Shown: positions 1 through 11,600 of the stretch, in pieces
Numbering within the stretch: the first letter of the stretch is position 1
Layout of the letters: the number at the start of each line of letters is the position of its first letter
Assembly: GCA_949358305.1 (NCBI GenBank)
Contig: OX442314.1
Span: 24,111,060-24,175,059, forward strand
DNA length: 64,000 nucleotides
Direction of reading: 5' to 3'
Origin: Strigamia acuminata
Taxonomy: Eukaryota > Arthropoda > Chilopoda > Geophilomorpha > Linotaeniidae
Made by a program: the position numbers and the translations under genes
Notes under the pieces: generated by a model
Told to the model about the DNA's origin: nothing
Databases searched by the model: none
Seen by the model: only the letters and a program-made list of their open reading frames with translations

Positions 1-149
1 ATTTTTGTAGCAAAAATAAATTTGGCAGTGACTTTACAAAAAAAATGGGGGTGGCCTAAATATAGAATATTGTCGGTTTGACGCAAAAGAAATGTATAAA
101 ATTAACATAATCAGTAATTATGTCATCAATTTTTTGCCATTTTTGAATT

Positions 150-460
150 GTATTACTCGCGATTTTCTTAGTTTAAAGCAATCCCTTGTACAAAACTTGT
201 AACCACTGTATACATATAGCGATTGAAGGCACTGGGGCTCTCCAAACAACAAATTGATAGAAGATTAGGAAGGAACTGGAAGAAATTAATCAATTGCATC
301 GAAAATTCTAACCCAAACATGAAAACCAAATGTGAAAGTAGACGAGGAAGACCAAAATTGACTATGCAGTGAGCATTGTCCTGCTGAAACACCCATTTGT
401 TGCCACAATTTTCCATCCAAATGGCAACAAATGCACGTTCAACACTTTTTTATACTTCTG
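150..460 (-). pseudogene. Decayed Tc1/mariner-type transposase fragment
   Basis: On the minus strand one frame gives YKKVLNVHLLPF (upstream of 416) and the next frame gives WVFQQDNA near 400-375. This is the order expected around the second catalytic Asp of Tc1/mariner transposases (a leucine-rich strand, then FQQDNA). The two pieces are in different frames, so at least one frameshift separates them. The expected His-Thr-Ala and the later SPDLNPIE motif are not intact. It is read as a dead remnant of a cut-and-paste transposase, too short to place in a subfamily. Confidence 0.55.
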
Positions 461-470
461 TGAATCTCTC

Positions 471-517
471 CGACGGGGCTCCGACGGGGCTCCGACGGGG
501 CCCTGACGGGGCTCAGA
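471..517. repeat. Short tandem repeat, unit about 11 bp
   Basis: Four degenerate copies of a GACGGGGCTCC unit stand in a row. It is GC-rich inside AT-rich surroundings and overlaps nothing recognisable. Confidence 0.8.
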
Positions 518-1138
518 CCTAAAAGTATCCAAAACCTCTTTGAAAATCGTAAGCAATTTACACAAGAAAACACCATTTCTTCCAACAATCAATTGTTAAG
601 TTTAGATTGGCTGCCATTTTGTTTGAAATTGATTTGTCCTAACCACAGGTCAAGATGACGTCACTGGGCAGAAAGTAATCTGATTGGCTTGTGGGTTTTT
701 CTGCAGCAGAAAAAATAGGAATAGTCTATTTTAGACTTCTAAACCTGATGTTTAGAAAGTCTTATGAAACGGTCATGTCCGTCCATCCGTCTGTCCGCAT
801 CCATATCTCAAAAGCTATAGCCGCTAGAGCCAAACGGACAATTCCATAAAACTCAGCGTACCTGTATTAGGATCCTAGGATCTTTTCGCAATTTTTCGAC
901 CTCCGGTTGAATTAATAAACTGGTTTTAGTCCACTTTTAGCCGTCTAATTTAAATAATACTACTTCCGTTCGCGCATCGGAAGTTGTAACATTGTACTAA
1001 CGCCACCTGCCGGATCCCGTGAGCCATGAAATCTTCGTCGCGATACGTTTTTTTATGTTTACTATATGGAAATGAAGTCCAAATATTCTGGAACCAAGCC
1101 CAATCGATTGAAAATCCAAATCTGCATGACCCTGTATA

Positions 1139-2359
1139 CAGGGTGGAACAAAAGTCTATTCCCCTCAAATATTTCCTCAGCAATTGCATCTAGGCCAACT
1201 TTGATGAAGCAATCGTATAGGAAGTTGGGTGAGAGCAATCCAATGATCTCATCAAATTTGACCTTGACGGCTATTTTCAAGGATATTCACTTGCTAACTT
1301 CTAAACCAATCAGGTTAGAGCAAAAAAGTCAATTACAAAGTTGTAGAGCACCATCAAATTAGTACTATTCAACTTATCTTAGTCATCTTAAGTTAAATGT
1401 TTTCCTTTTAAAAAGGAGACAAATCAGCTGAAATAAAGCCAGCCATTGTGACAAAACTTAAATTTCTATCACAAAAATACTGAATTACTTAAATAAACGT
1501 ATTCAAATGTGCATCATTATGCAAGTAAACAAGAAAAACCACTGCCTTTTTTTAATGCCTCAATAATTATTTTATCACAAGATTAACCCTTGGCTATACG
1601 GATTTATGAACAAGCTTTTTCTTGAATAGGAAAATTTTTTTTCCTACGAATTTTTTTTGTTGAAAATTTGTGACTTTGTTGATCGGATAATAAAGTAAAT
1701 CTCGGGTGAAATTTGTAATAATTCATCATTTATTTAATTAAATATTCAACTTGGAAATTTTCTGCCCCTTAAAACTCCAGCATAACTTTTAAGCTGGCTT
1801 TGCTGTATTTGTAAACAGCGCTTCAGTGAACAGCTTTTCGCATTTACCAGTAGTGATTAAAACCACCTCCAGATGGCTCAAATCTATTTATTTTTATTGT
1901 TTAGGCATTACGTTCTCAATAAAATTAGTTCCGAACTAAAAACAAACTACATGGCGCTTTAACCAATCGACTTAAAAATTGTCCATAAATCCGTAATGGC
2001 TAAACCAGAACGGCACATTTTATCCTTATGCCTCCGAGGGTTAAAAAATTTCACTTTGCTGATTTTTTTTCTGATTTGTCTCCTTTTTAAAAAGAAAACA
2101 TTTAACTTAAAATGACTAAGATAATTTGGATAGTACTAATTTGATGATGCTCTACAACTTTGTAATTGACTTTTTTGCTCTAACCTGATTGGTTTAGAAG
2201 TTAGCAAGTGAATAACCTTGAAAATGGCCTTCAAGGTCAAATTTGATGACATCATTGGATTGCTCTCACCAAACTTCCTATACGATCGCTTCATTAAAGT
2301 TGGCCTAGGTGCAATTGCTGAGGAAATATTTGAGGGGAACAGACTTTTGTTCCACCCTG
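1139..2359. mobile_element. Foldback (MITE-like) element with about 300 bp inverted repeats
   Basis: It begins CAGGGTGGAACAAAAGTC and ends with the reverse complement. The two arms (about 1139-1460 and 2055-2359) are near-mirror copies, including the stretch that reads TTTGATGAAGC...GTTGGGTGAGAGCAATCCAATGA in pieces. It is flanked by TATA on both sides (1135-1138, 2360-2363). The related element A copy at 34521-34540 shows the uninterrupted site with one TATA, which supports the target duplication. The AT-rich centre has no transposase. A single-arm relative lies at 57962-58240. Confidence 0.8.
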
Positions 2360-2493
2360 TATATTTTTTTTTTATTTGGTCGAAAAAAAAGTGGCATTAC
2401 AACCCACCAAAGTGGGCGATCGAATCAGAAATTCAGAGGGAAATTTGAAAATGTTCATAGCGATTCGTTTTTTGATGTTTTCTATGTCGTAAT

Positions 2494-2701
2494 TGTTATG
2501 AATCAAGTAAAAACGGTTGAAGTTTAATCAAGTATAAAGCAACTTCACTGTTCTACATCAAGTGAAAGAGTGGGGAAAAAACACAGGAAGGATGTTCACT
2601 CCATATATGGTAGGAGTGTCACCACAGGATATAAAAAACTCAAACTACACTAATTGTACAACGACATCAAGTGGTGATTTTCCACATCAAATATCCCAAC
2701 A
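2494..2701 (-). repeat. 3' LTR of the copia element
   Basis: 208 bp, TGTTATGAATCAAG...ATATCCCAACA as read on the plus strand. It is the 3' LTR because the element is transcribed leftward. Confidence 0.93.
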
Positions 2702-2714
2702 AATTCCCCCAAAA
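2702..2714 (-). other. Polypurine tract of the copia element
   Basis: On the minus strand TTTTGGGGGAATT directly precedes the 3' LTR. This is the usual place for the plus-strand DNA primer. Confidence 0.75.
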
Positions 2715-2851
2715 TCAACAATTCGATTTCGTCACAAAAAGAACACTTCTTAATAAACACAATTATGCAAAAACAATTCTTCAATTCTCATGGTGATCTA
2801 CAACTAACAAATCAAATAAATTAAAGTTAAGCACTGCACACGATAAAGTCA

Positions 2852-5800
2852 TTATTCCCCCACAGTCTTTAGTCCTAATGCTTCTAGTATTCTGTTCAGT
2901 GCAGGTCCGGCTAAAGGCTTCGTTAAAAAGTCTGCTAACATGTCTTGGCTTGCGACATGTTCCACAATAATGTTTCCATCCTCAATCTCTTGCTTGATGA
3001 AATGCACCTTTCGATTCAAATGCTTGGTCCTAGTCTTCTGTGCACCGCCTCGCAACAGTTTCACCGCGTTCAAACTGTCACAGTGCATCGTTGTGGCATT
3101 TCCGTCGTCGACTTCTCCATTTAGTCCAATTGCGAGCTGCTTTAACCAAATTAATTCGCGCACTCCTTCGGTCAGCGCCAAAAGCTCACTCTCTGTACTC
3201 GACATTGCGACAATCGCCTGTTTCTGGCACTTCCAGTTAATAATCGAACTTCCGTCAAGTGTGATGAATCCGGAGAACGATCGTGCGTTCGATGTCCGGT
3301 CCCAACTCGCGTCCGAGTAGCCGTGGATGTGGCTCTCTTCTCCTCCGTAACTGAGCTTGTAGTTCGTCGTCCCCTTCAGGTATCTCAGCACACGCTTCAA
3401 TGCTGTAAAATGGATCTTTCGTGGGTCCTTGTTATATTGCGATAACAGGTTCATCGGGAAACTCAGGTCTGGTCTCGTGTGTGTGGCAAGGTACATCATC
3501 TTGCCCAGCAGTTCTTGATACTGTGTTGCGTCAATTTTCTCGCTGTCGTCAAATTCGTCCAAATTTTGATTGGGGTTCACTGGTGTTATTGCCGCATTGC
3601 ATTCTTCCAATCCCTCGCTCTCCACCAATCTTTTTATGTATCCGCCTTGGTGGATGTTGATTCTTCCATTTCTATATTCGACTTGGATTCCCAGGATGTA
3701 TTCCAGTCTGCCTATGCTCACGAACTCAATTTCTTCCTTCATTCTTGACATTAGTTCCGTCTCAAATTCATCCGTGGATGCTAAGGATAAGTCGTCGTCT
3801 ACGTATACGCCAAGGAACATAAAGTTGCCATCAACAAAAATCACGTAAAGGCATGGGTCCTCTGGAGATGGTTTGAATCCAATTTTCTTCAATGTTTTGT
3901 CCAGCATCTCAAACCAACATCTCCCCGCCTGTTTTAATCCATAGATGCTCTTAATTAGTTGACAAACATGTCCTTTTCCTCCTTCAACATATCCTTCTGG
4001 CTGTATCATAAATATCATCTCCTTCAGCTTGCCGTGAAGATATGCAGCTTTGACGTCATGTTGTTTCAATGGTCGGTTAATTTTTGCTGCTACATTAATC
4101 AGCATTCTGAGAGTCTCTATTCGTATAACCGGGGCAAAGGTCATCTCATAATCGTCCCCGAATTTCTGCGAGTATCCAGTGGCTACTAGTCTTGCTCGGA
4201 ATCTTTCCGGTTCCCCCTCGGAATTTAACTTCACTTTATAAACCCACTTGGATTTCACCGCCTTCTTTCCTTTTGGCAATTTTCCAATTTTCCACACTCC
4301 GTGTTGTTTCATCGAACTCATTTCGTCATCCATCGCGGCCTTCCATTCCGTCGCGTTGTTGGAATTTGTCGCTTCATTATAATTTTTCGGCGTTAAGATT
4401 TCTTCTACTAGTAATGCCATTTGCTTCGTCTTAATTCTCTCGGATCTTCGCGCTCCCTGGGCGACCAACTGTCGTTCACGTTCCTCTCTTTGCACTTTAT
4501 CGGCGACCAACTTCATTTCTTTGGTTACCCCTGCTGGTCTCCCCCTCTGTGGTGGTTCGTCACGTTCATCTTGTGCGTCATTTTCTTCCGCGTTGTCCTC
4601 TGGTTCATTCGTTTCATCTTCTTCTTCATTTATCTCGTTTTGCTCTTCATCCTCGGCATCGTCTGATTCGTCTTCATTTTCTTCGCAGTTCAGATCGATT
4701 TTAACTGTCTCCTCTTCATTGTCTTGGATTTCCCCATTCAGCAAGTCTGCGCCCGTTTTACTTTCGTCAAATTTTACATCGATTTCTTCGCTTATCGAGT
4801 CGTTTTCTGGGTGGTAAATCCGGTACGCTTTTCTTGTGTTTGAGTAGCCAATAAATATTGTTTTTTCCGCCTTTGGGTCCAGTTTCTTTCGTTTGTGGTC
4901 TTTAATTAGCACATATGCTATACATCCAAATCTTCTCAAATATTTTAAATTTGGCTTCCTCCCAAACCATATCTCAAATGGTGTGCGTCCATGGACTGAC
5001 GATTTGCATCGGTTGCGGATGTGTGCCACTGTCGATGCACACTCCGCCCAAAAAATCTTCGGCAGTTTGCAATCTTTCAATATTGCTCTCAACATCTCCA
5101 AGATTGTTCGGTTTGTGCGTTCCGTGACGCCATTGCTAGCTGGATTAAATGCCGTGGTCAGCTGGTGTTCAATGCCTCTTTTTGTCGTCCATTCTTTCAT
5201 GCTTTTGGATAGGAACTCGCCTCCATTGTCGCTCCTTAATTTCTTTAGCTTCTTGTCATTCTGTCTTTCCATGCATGTAATGAGTTCCGTCAGTTTTTCT
5301 TTCGCGTCGCTTTTTGCATTTAGTGTTTTTATCATCAACATCCTACTCCAATCGTCCACTACTGTCATCACGTAGTTTGCACCTCCTCGAGATTCGGGTC
5401 CAATTGGTCCAATTAAATCAATGTGCCACAATTCCATAATGCTTGACGATTGGCGGTCTGTTACCGACTTGTGCGACGCCTTTTTCATTTTTCCCGCAAT
5501 GCATGGTTCACACACGCCGCCATCTTTGCTGCTGATTTGTAAGCCATATGCCAGTTCTTCATTTTTCATCTCTCGCAGGGTGTTGTGATTTAAATGTCCC
5601 AGTCTCACGTGCCAATTGTCGCCTTTTTCCTCCGCTTTGTACGACTTCTCGCATTGTTTAATGTTCGCGTGCAACACAAACATGTCTCCCTTTCTCGGTA
5701 CCGTCATAATTTCTTCTCCATTCTCATCGTCAATTGTTGCGCTCGTTTTGGAGAATGTGACTTTTAGTCCATTATCGACAATTTTCGATACTGATAACAA

Positions 5801-7066
5801 ATTGCTTCCAATTTGCGGCACGCACAACACCTTCTTCAATCTGGAATTTTTCCCGTCGTGTTCGAGCACAATCTCGCCCATTCCAATCGATTTCATGCTT
5901 TTGCCTTTTTTCGCCATTCCGATGTTCTTCTCATCTTCATCAAATACGTCAAAATGTTTCGCATCTAGTGCCGTCATGTGGCTTGTTGCTCCTGAGTCTA
6001 ATACCCAATCGCTCTCTCCATCTGGTTCTTCATTCGTCTCTTCATCATTCATGTTTTCATCCATCTCGTACGTCATAAGTGTGAATTCAGGCTTTTCCTC
6101 ATACGCCATCATTGATATTTCGCTTTTTCCTCTCCCGCGACCTCGCTGATTGCCTCTGCCTCGACCACGTCCTCTTGAGTCGCCACTTTTAAACTCTCGT
6201 TTGGGTTTCGAACAATCTTTCGATAAGTGGCCAAACTCCTGGCAGTTGAAACATTTTGCCTCACTGTAGCATTCTCTCGCCATGTGTCCTCCACGGCCAC
6301 AGTTGAAGCATGTGCGCTTTGGCTTTTGTCCCTTCTCTCGTGTTTTTAGTGCAGCCTCGTTCAATGTCGTATTTTTCTCTTCTTTTCTAGTTGAAATTCG
6401 ACCTTCTTCCATTTTTAATATGTCACGAATTTTTGACATGTCCAAATTTGCCTGTACTTCAATTGCGCGCACATTCGCGTCAAATTCTCGTCGTAAGCCT
6501 TTTGTCACATAAAACTTGCTCTCATAGTCGTCAATTGGTTTGCCAAGTTTCGCACAGCGGTTGATTATGGCTTCGGCTCTGTTTATGTAGGTGTCTACAT
6601 CTTCTTTACTGCTCATCTTTAGCTGCGTCAGCTCGCAGGCACTTCTCATCTGTAATTCTTGGGTTTTCGCCGCCATGTTGGTTTTTACCAGATCCCAAAG
6701 TGCTTTTGCTCCTTTTGTGTTTGAGTACTTCAAGACTTGTGGTGCAGTCATTGTACTGATCATCGTGAAGTGGGCCGCCGCGTTTTTGTCGTCCCATTCG
6801 TCCCAAGTTTTCTCTTTTGCGGCAAAATCCGCTTCTCCTTGAACTCCACGTTGCGGTTCGGCTCCTACAATTACTTCTTTCCACAATTTCTTGGCTCTGA
6901 GGATTCCCTCCACTCTTGATTCCCGTAGGAAATAATTCGCATCATTTAATGGCTCAATGTTTGCCAAACTCCAATTACCGGTATCGCTCATCTTTGTTTG
7001 TTTCGTCTCAAATTGCACGTATTGTTCAACTTTTTCTTCCGTCTCGGTTCTGTGGCACAATCTCAA
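2852..7066 (-). CDS. Copia Gag-Pol polyprotein (Gag, protease, integrase, RT, RNase H)
   Basis: A single open frame of 1,404 codons encodes all proteins of a Ty1/copia element. In order: Gag with two CCHC knuckles (CFNCGRGGHMAREC, CFNCQEFGHLSKDC, about residues 250-285); aspartic protease WVLDSGATSHMT (about 355); integrase zinc-binding part (H-x3-H, C-x2-C, about 485-530) and catalytic core with D, LRSDNGGEF and NGVTERTNR (about 550-645); reverse transcriptase with RARLVATGYSQ and YVDD (about 955-1095); RNase H with YSDASW and a final TKHLNRKVHFIKQ (about 1250-1370). Integrase before RT defines the copia order. The start is probably the Met at residue 26 (position 6991, MSDTGNWSLANIEPL), since the first 25 residues look like read-through leader. 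All catalytic motifs are present, so it may be active. Confidence 0.95.
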   Translation of the reverse strand: MRLCHRTETEEKVEQYVQFETKQTKMSDTGNWSLANIEPLNDANYFLRESRVEGILRAKKLWKEVIVGAEPQRGVQGEADFAAKEKTWDEWDDKNAAAHFTMISTMTAPQVLKYSNTKGAKALWDLVKTNMAAKTQELQMRSACELTQLKMSSKEDVDTYINRAEAIINRCAKLGKPIDDYESKFYVTKGLRREFDANVRAIEVQANLDMSKIRDILKMEEGRISTRKEEKNTTLNEAALKTREKGQKPKRTCFNCGRGGHMARECYSEAKCFNCQEFGHLSKDCSKPKREFKSGDSRGRGRGRGNQRGRGRGKSEISMMAYEEKPEFTLMTYEMDENMNDEETNEEPDGESDWVLDSGATSHMTALDAKHFDVFDEDEKNIGMAKKGKSMKSIGMGEIVLEHDGKNSRLKKVLCVPQIGSNLLSVSKIVDNGLKVTFSKTSATIDDENGEEIMTVPRKGDMFVLHANIKQCEKSYKAEEKGDNWHVRLGHLNHNTLREMKNEELAYGLQISSKDGGVCEPCIAGKMKKASHKSVTDRQSSSIMELWHIDLIGPIGPESRGGANYVMTVVDDWSRMLMIKTLNAKSDAKEKLTELITCMERQNDKKLKKLRSDNGGEFLSKSMKEWTTKRGIEHQLTTAFNPASNGVTERTNRTILEMLRAILKDCKLPKIFWAECASTVAHIRNRCKSSVHGRTPFEIWFGRKPNLKYLRRFGCIAYVLIKDHKRKKLDPKAEKTIFIGYSNTRKAYRIYHPENDSISEEIDVKFDESKTGADLLNGEIQDNEEETVKIDLNCEENEDESDDAEDEEQNEINEEEDETNEPEDNAEENDAQDERDEPPQRGRPAGVTKEMKLVADKVQREERERQLVAQGARRSERIKTKQMALLVEEILTPKNYNEATNSNNATEWKAAMDDEMSSMKQHGVWKIGKLPKGKKAVKSKWVYKVKLNSEGEPERFRARLVATGYSQKFGDDYEMTFAPVIRIETLRMLINVAAKINRPLKQHDVKAAYLHGKLKEMIFMIQPEGYVEGGKGHVCQLIKSIYGLKQAGRCWFEMLDKTLKKIGFKPSPEDPCLYVIFVDGNFMFLGVYVDDDLSLASTDEFETELMSRMKEEIEFVSIGRLEYILGIQVEYRNGRINIHQGGYIKRLVESEGLEECNAAITPVNPNQNLDEFDDSEKIDATQYQELLGKMMYLATHTRPDLSFPMNLLSQYNKDPRKIHFTALKRVLRYLKGTTNYKLSYGGEESHIHGYSDASWDRTSNARSFSGFITLDGSSIINWKCQKQAIVAMSSTESELLALTEGVRELIWLKQLAIGLNGEVDDGNATTMHCDSLNAVKLLRGGAQKTRTKHLNRKVHFIKQEIEDGNIIVEHVASQDMLADFLTKPLAGPALNRILEALGLKTVGE

Positions 7067-7294
7067 TATTGTTTACTCGTAATTCACCTCGAATCGAATT
7101 GTTGCTCACAGTCTTTGTTAAAGTTGTTTCTCGTCGTCTCGTATCGTGCTCTTCAAGATGGCGCGGCGTTGCTCTCGATTTTCGCCTCGTGGTTGCTCTC
7201 AACGTCGCCTCGAATCTGCTCAAAACTTCTTGTTTTTCGGTCTCAATACCGTTTTTCATCAATTCAATGTGGCTGATGATTGTTCAACCTTGCT

Positions 7295-7305
7295 CTCTGC
7301 TACCA
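7295..7305 (-). other. Primer binding site of the copia element (initiator Met tRNA type)
   Basis: Two bases inside the 5' LTR the minus strand reads TGGTAGCAGAG. From memory this matches the complement of the 3' end of animal initiator Met tRNA including CCA. The match is 11 bases and then diverges. Confidence 0.65.
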
Positions 7306-7307
7306 TT

Positions 7308-7515
7308 TGTTATGAATCAAGTAAAAACGGTTGAAGTTTAATCAAGTATAAAGCAACCTCACTGTTCTACATCAAGTGAAAGAGTGGGGAAAAAACACAG
7401 GAAGGATGTTCACTCCATATATGGTAGGAGTGTCACCACAGGATATAAAAAACTCAAACTACACTAATTGTACAACGACATCAAGTGGTGATTTTCCACA
7501 TCAAATATCCCAACA
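7308..7515 (-). repeat. 5' LTR of the copia element
   Basis: 208 bp partner of the LTR at 2494-2701. One T/C difference was noticed. It is followed by the GTAAT target duplication and then the resumed sequence of element A. Confidence 0.93.
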
Positions 7516-7898
7516 GTAATGAGGTCCAAAAATTCTGAAACTAAGTTCATTTTGAAGACCGGACAATTGCGCACAAGCCTGTATTTTTTTCTATTGCGAT
7601 TCGGTCGTGAAAAAGTACCGATTCGGGCGATCTTAGCGGGCGATCGAATAGGAAATTTATTCAAAATTTGGATTCGACCAAGAAAAAACCTAATATTTTG
7701 AAAAAAGGACCGATTAGAATGTTTAAACAAAGTTTCCTGTATAGATTTTGCCGCTGAAAACGATGGTGCTAATAACTTTTCGATCGGATTAACGGTTGAC
7801 TTTTTAGTAACAAAAATCGATCTTATTTGTGTGATTATATTTTGGTGTTTAATTTAGGGACAGACGGACAGATATATTTTTATACAGAAACAAGCTGG

Positions 7899-8161
7899 GA
7901 TTTGTAATGCAGGAAAGCATTACATATTAGACTTCTAAACCCTGTCCTTTTGAAAGAAAATAAAGTAATTTAAAAAAAAAAATTTTTTTGCCAATATAAA
8001 GCAACAACAAACAAAATCCCACCAAAATTTGATATGATATGCTGCGGACAGACAGACAGACATGACTGTTTCATGAGACTTTCTAAACATCAGGTTTAGA
8101 AGTCTAAAATGTAGAAGTGGTTTAGAAGTCTAATATGTAATGCTTCCCTGCATTACAAATG
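7899..8161. mobile_element. Small foldback repeat at the right end of element A
   Basis: About 42 bp at 7899-7940 (TTTGTAATGCAGGAAAGCAT then TACATATTAGACTTCTAAACC) returns inverted at 8118-8161. The terminal motif GCATTACA also ends the element A copy at 34838-34881. It holds no gene. Confidence 0.6.
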
Positions 8162-8698
8162 TGTACTTGTTTTTTCAATGAATTTCAGTGTAAAAAGTGA
8201 TTAGAATGATGGATTTTATTTATATGGTAATAAAATATTTATTTTATTTGCTAAAATAAGCTTTTTCCCTTTTAATCAATCAAACAGTTTGTTGGTTTCT
8301 TTTGGCAAGTAATCAAAGGTTTAGTTATTCATTGGTTGTTTTGCCTAGTTAGATTACAATTCTGGTGTTATGGGCTACTTATTTGTGCCATTACACCAGT
8401 GATATGGCTGGAATTAGGGCAACGTTATGTCGGTTCTGAGTTTAGAGTGCTCTAACGTAATCAGAGGCCTCTTTTCTTTTTCCTTTCCTCTCCCAATCTT
8501 TTTTTTATTTTATTTTATCGAATTGAACTTCTCAGGATCTTTATTGTAGGAATATGTCATTCAATAAAACCCACGTTGGACCTGTAAAAACTAAAAAGAT
8601 GAAATTATTTAAAGACAAGAAAGATGATCAATTGCTATGCTTCTATAAACTATTTTATTTCAGTCTGAGGGATGTACAGATTCTTTAAAACATTGCAA
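8162..8698. other. Downstream flank and probable 3' UTR of the giant secreted protein gene
   Basis: AT-rich, no coding region. On the minus strand an AATAAAATAG stands near 8658, about 35 bases after the stop codon of the giant gene, and could be its polyadenylation signal. Other AT-rich possibilities lie near 8505-8520. Confidence 0.4.
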
Positions 8699-11600
8699 TT
8701 AAAATTCTCTGAATCTTTGAGAAGTACTTCTATGAGCTTCGTTACATTTGCAAGTGTCGTAGGCACCTTCCTTCTTGAATTTGTAATACAGTTCATGTCC
8801 TTGGGGACGATGGTGTCTGCGGGTGTGATGTCGTGGCCGTTCAAAATGCCCAACTTCCAGTCTTCCAGGATGTTTGGCATAATTTCTTTTGGCATTATTA
8901 TAATCTCTCGTAATGCTGTCAAATTGACGTCTGTAATCAGGTCTCCTTCGGTACTCTGGTCTCAAAACAATTTTTGGTTCAAAAACTAGCTCAGGTCTCA
9001 GTCGATACTCGGGTTCATCACTCGGTTCTTCAGTTGGTTCTTCAACATCCGTTTCTTTGTATTCTGGGAACGAATGGACTTTTGTAGCAGCACAAAGTTT
9101 AGCAAAATCTAGTACAGTAGAGCTGGCTTGAATGACAACAGGAATTTCCAGGGTTGTTCCATCTTTTTCCTTGTTTTCTTTGAAAGTCAAATCTCGATAA
9201 GTAGCAAAGAGAACGAGCAATTGAAGTTCTTCAGGTGTCAGTTGGAAAGTTCTTGGCTTGTCATTGTGAGTTGTTACTTCCACTTCGTAAGCACCTTCAT
9301 CATGCTTTATCACAATGTTAAAAAGCTTGGAAATTCGCACTTTTTTGACGAAATCAAAAAATTCAGGCTTAATGTGAGAGAAAACTGGATGCAAGCTATC
9401 TTTCCTGATAACCATAGTCACAGAATTGTCCTCATCTATATAAAAGTTATACGGGAATTCCGGTCTACTAAACATAGCCACAAACAGCTGAGTAATAATA
9501 GGTGAAAGATTTTCAATTATCAGCTTATTCGGTCCATTTGAAATTACAAGGTTGATTTCATTATCTGGGTTTCGGGTAATCGAAAGTTCCACATTAGGAC
9601 TATGCCGTGCTATCTGTGAAGTCTTCAAGAAGGCTGGATGCACATTTCTGAAAACCAGATTTGGTCTGTGTGCAGTAATTTCTACGATAGCTTTGCCATC
9701 CCTTTCATTCAAAATTCTTGTATGTAACTTAGGCTGAGAAAGCAGGATACTTGCTAATTGAACGGTGGTAGGCGACTGATGAGGAAACTTTTTGCCATTG
9801 AGATCAAAGGTATAAGAATCAGGCTCTGTCGAATGCGGCTTTTTCTTATCCAACACAATGGAAAATGTATCCTTGGGAGTTGGTTTGTGCTTGGTCAGAA
9901 AGTTTAATACTTCTGGGCTTACATCGTGTAAAATGTTGTGAGAAACTCTTTTTGGTGCGGTTACAATTAAATGTCCATCTTCGTCAACAGCCGACTTTAG
10001 TGGAAGACTTGGTTCAGTGTACAAGCGGACAAGAAAGTTAAGGAATAAGGGTTTGACATTGTCCTCAGAGAGTGGATTTGAGCGGTCATAAAGGTCATCA
10101 AACACAACCTTGTAGGTGTTTGGTTTGCTACCTGGTGAAACAATGACAGAGTTGAGTTTTGGGTTTCTGAAGTCCCGAATCAACAATAGATCTTTCGGAG
10201 TAATTGGCACATCAAATGTTGGTACGTCATCCCTGGATGGTCTGACTGTTAACTTTCCATTAGGTTGTGGTTGGACGCGGTACTCTGTGGTTGGTGAATT
10301 AAACAATTCCACGATTAATTGAACAATCTTGGGTTCTAGATGTTTAAAATGTTTAATTGGTTTGTTTTGCTCTTGGAATATTACGTCATAGTGGTCTGGA
10401 ATCTCAGAACTGGTCACGACCACTTCAAGATTTGGATGAAAGCGATGTTTGTCAACGAATTTAAGCAAATCTTTGGCTACATTTGGAACTATTAACTCTT
10501 TTGGTCGAACTGGAATACTCAGGACATGTCTTCCATCTCTACCAGTATAAATATGGAATGGAAGTTTTGGTTCAGTAAGTAACTTAGTGGCAAGGTTAAC
10601 GATATTAGGAGCGACACGAGGATATGACTCTCTGTCTGGACCATGACCGACAACAACCGTGGGTCGATTTTTTCTGTCACGCTTAATAGTGACATCTGTG
10701 TGCGGATGTCGTTTAATGTGATGGATCAAATCCACATCATCTTTGTTAACCACAGCTGTCGTAGTTTTAGGCAGGTCTTCGGGCACATTACCATAGATTT
10801 GATTGTCACTTGTTGGCTTCAATTGTATGTTTCTGTGAGGATTTTTATACAATTTTATAACAACCGGCAATACCCTTTTTGGAATATTTGGATAGACATG
10901 CTCTTTTTTACCATCTTTGACAACGACAGTGAATGCTCCATCTTTTTGTGGTTTAATATTAAGCTTAACATCCTTTGGAGAATGGAGAAGTTTTATCAAT
11001 TCCAGAACATCCGGAGTTATCTGCACATTATCTTCTTTGACATTTGATTTTGGTACCGTGATGTAAAAGTTTCCTTTCGGTGTTGGTTTAACAGTGAAAG
11101 AAACATCTGGATGACTCTTCAAATCTATGATCAAGTCTAATGTCTCTTGGTTGACATGAGGATAAGTCTTTGGCTTCTTATGTGGTTCTTTGGTTTCAAT
11201 ATCGAAGGTGTGGTCTGGTCCTGGCTTGACGTTGATTTCTGTATCTGGATTTTGTTTAATATCTCTAATGATATCTAGAACATTAGGCTTCACTTCATAG
11301 CGATGGCTGTTGCTACTTGGTTCAGTTGGAACAAATTCGATTGTGTCATCTTTGCCTGGTTTGATTTCATATTCTACAGTAGGTTCACTGTATAATTTGG
11401 TGATAACTGGAATCAATTCGGGACTAATATGCTTGTACTCTTTTTCTGGTTTTTTACCATTTTGTACAACAACGGTAAAAGTTCCTGGTTTTTCTGGTTT
11501 GAATGAAACTTTTGGTTGTGGTTTTTGTTTGATGTTCTTTATTAAATCGATGATCTCTGGAGTTAGTTTTGTATGAACAGGTTGCGATTGGTGTTTTGGT

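Larger units (their letters stand above)
2494..7515 (-). mobile_element. Complete Ty1/copia LTR retrotransposon
   Basis: Two 208 bp LTRs (2494-2701 and 7308-7515, one difference noticed) begin TG and end CA. They enclose one intact gag-pol frame read on the minus strand. The target duplication GTAAT stands at 2489-2493 and 7516-7520. The primer binding site lies beside the right-hand LTR and the polypurine tract beside the left-hand one, as expected for minus orientation. Near-identical LTRs and an open 1,404-codon frame indicate a recent insertion. Confidence 0.95.
729..8110. mobile_element. Inverted-repeat element A, split by two later insertions
   Basis: The left end (about 729-800: TTTTAGACTTCTAAACCTGA, then a GTCATGTC..GTCTGTCCGCA stretch) is repeated in inverted orientation at about 8045-8110, so these look like terminal inverted repeats. 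Between them lie the foldback element 1139-2359 and the copia element 2494-7515; without these the element would be about 1.1 kb. No coding region is visible, so it is read as non-autonomous. Internal sequence is partly duplicated (TACGTTTTTTGATGTTT, then a GAAnTGAGGTCC segment, occurs twice). Related copies lie at about 34215-34881 and, more diverged, 53700-53880. Confidence 0.7.

Noticed and set aside
1062-2448. Small conserved-looking protein ([15 protein letters not shown]) at 1062-1280, 2218-2448 and 57833-58081
   Set aside because: It is the translation of the foldback arm; the same DNA appears on both strands and conservation follows the repeat, not a gene.
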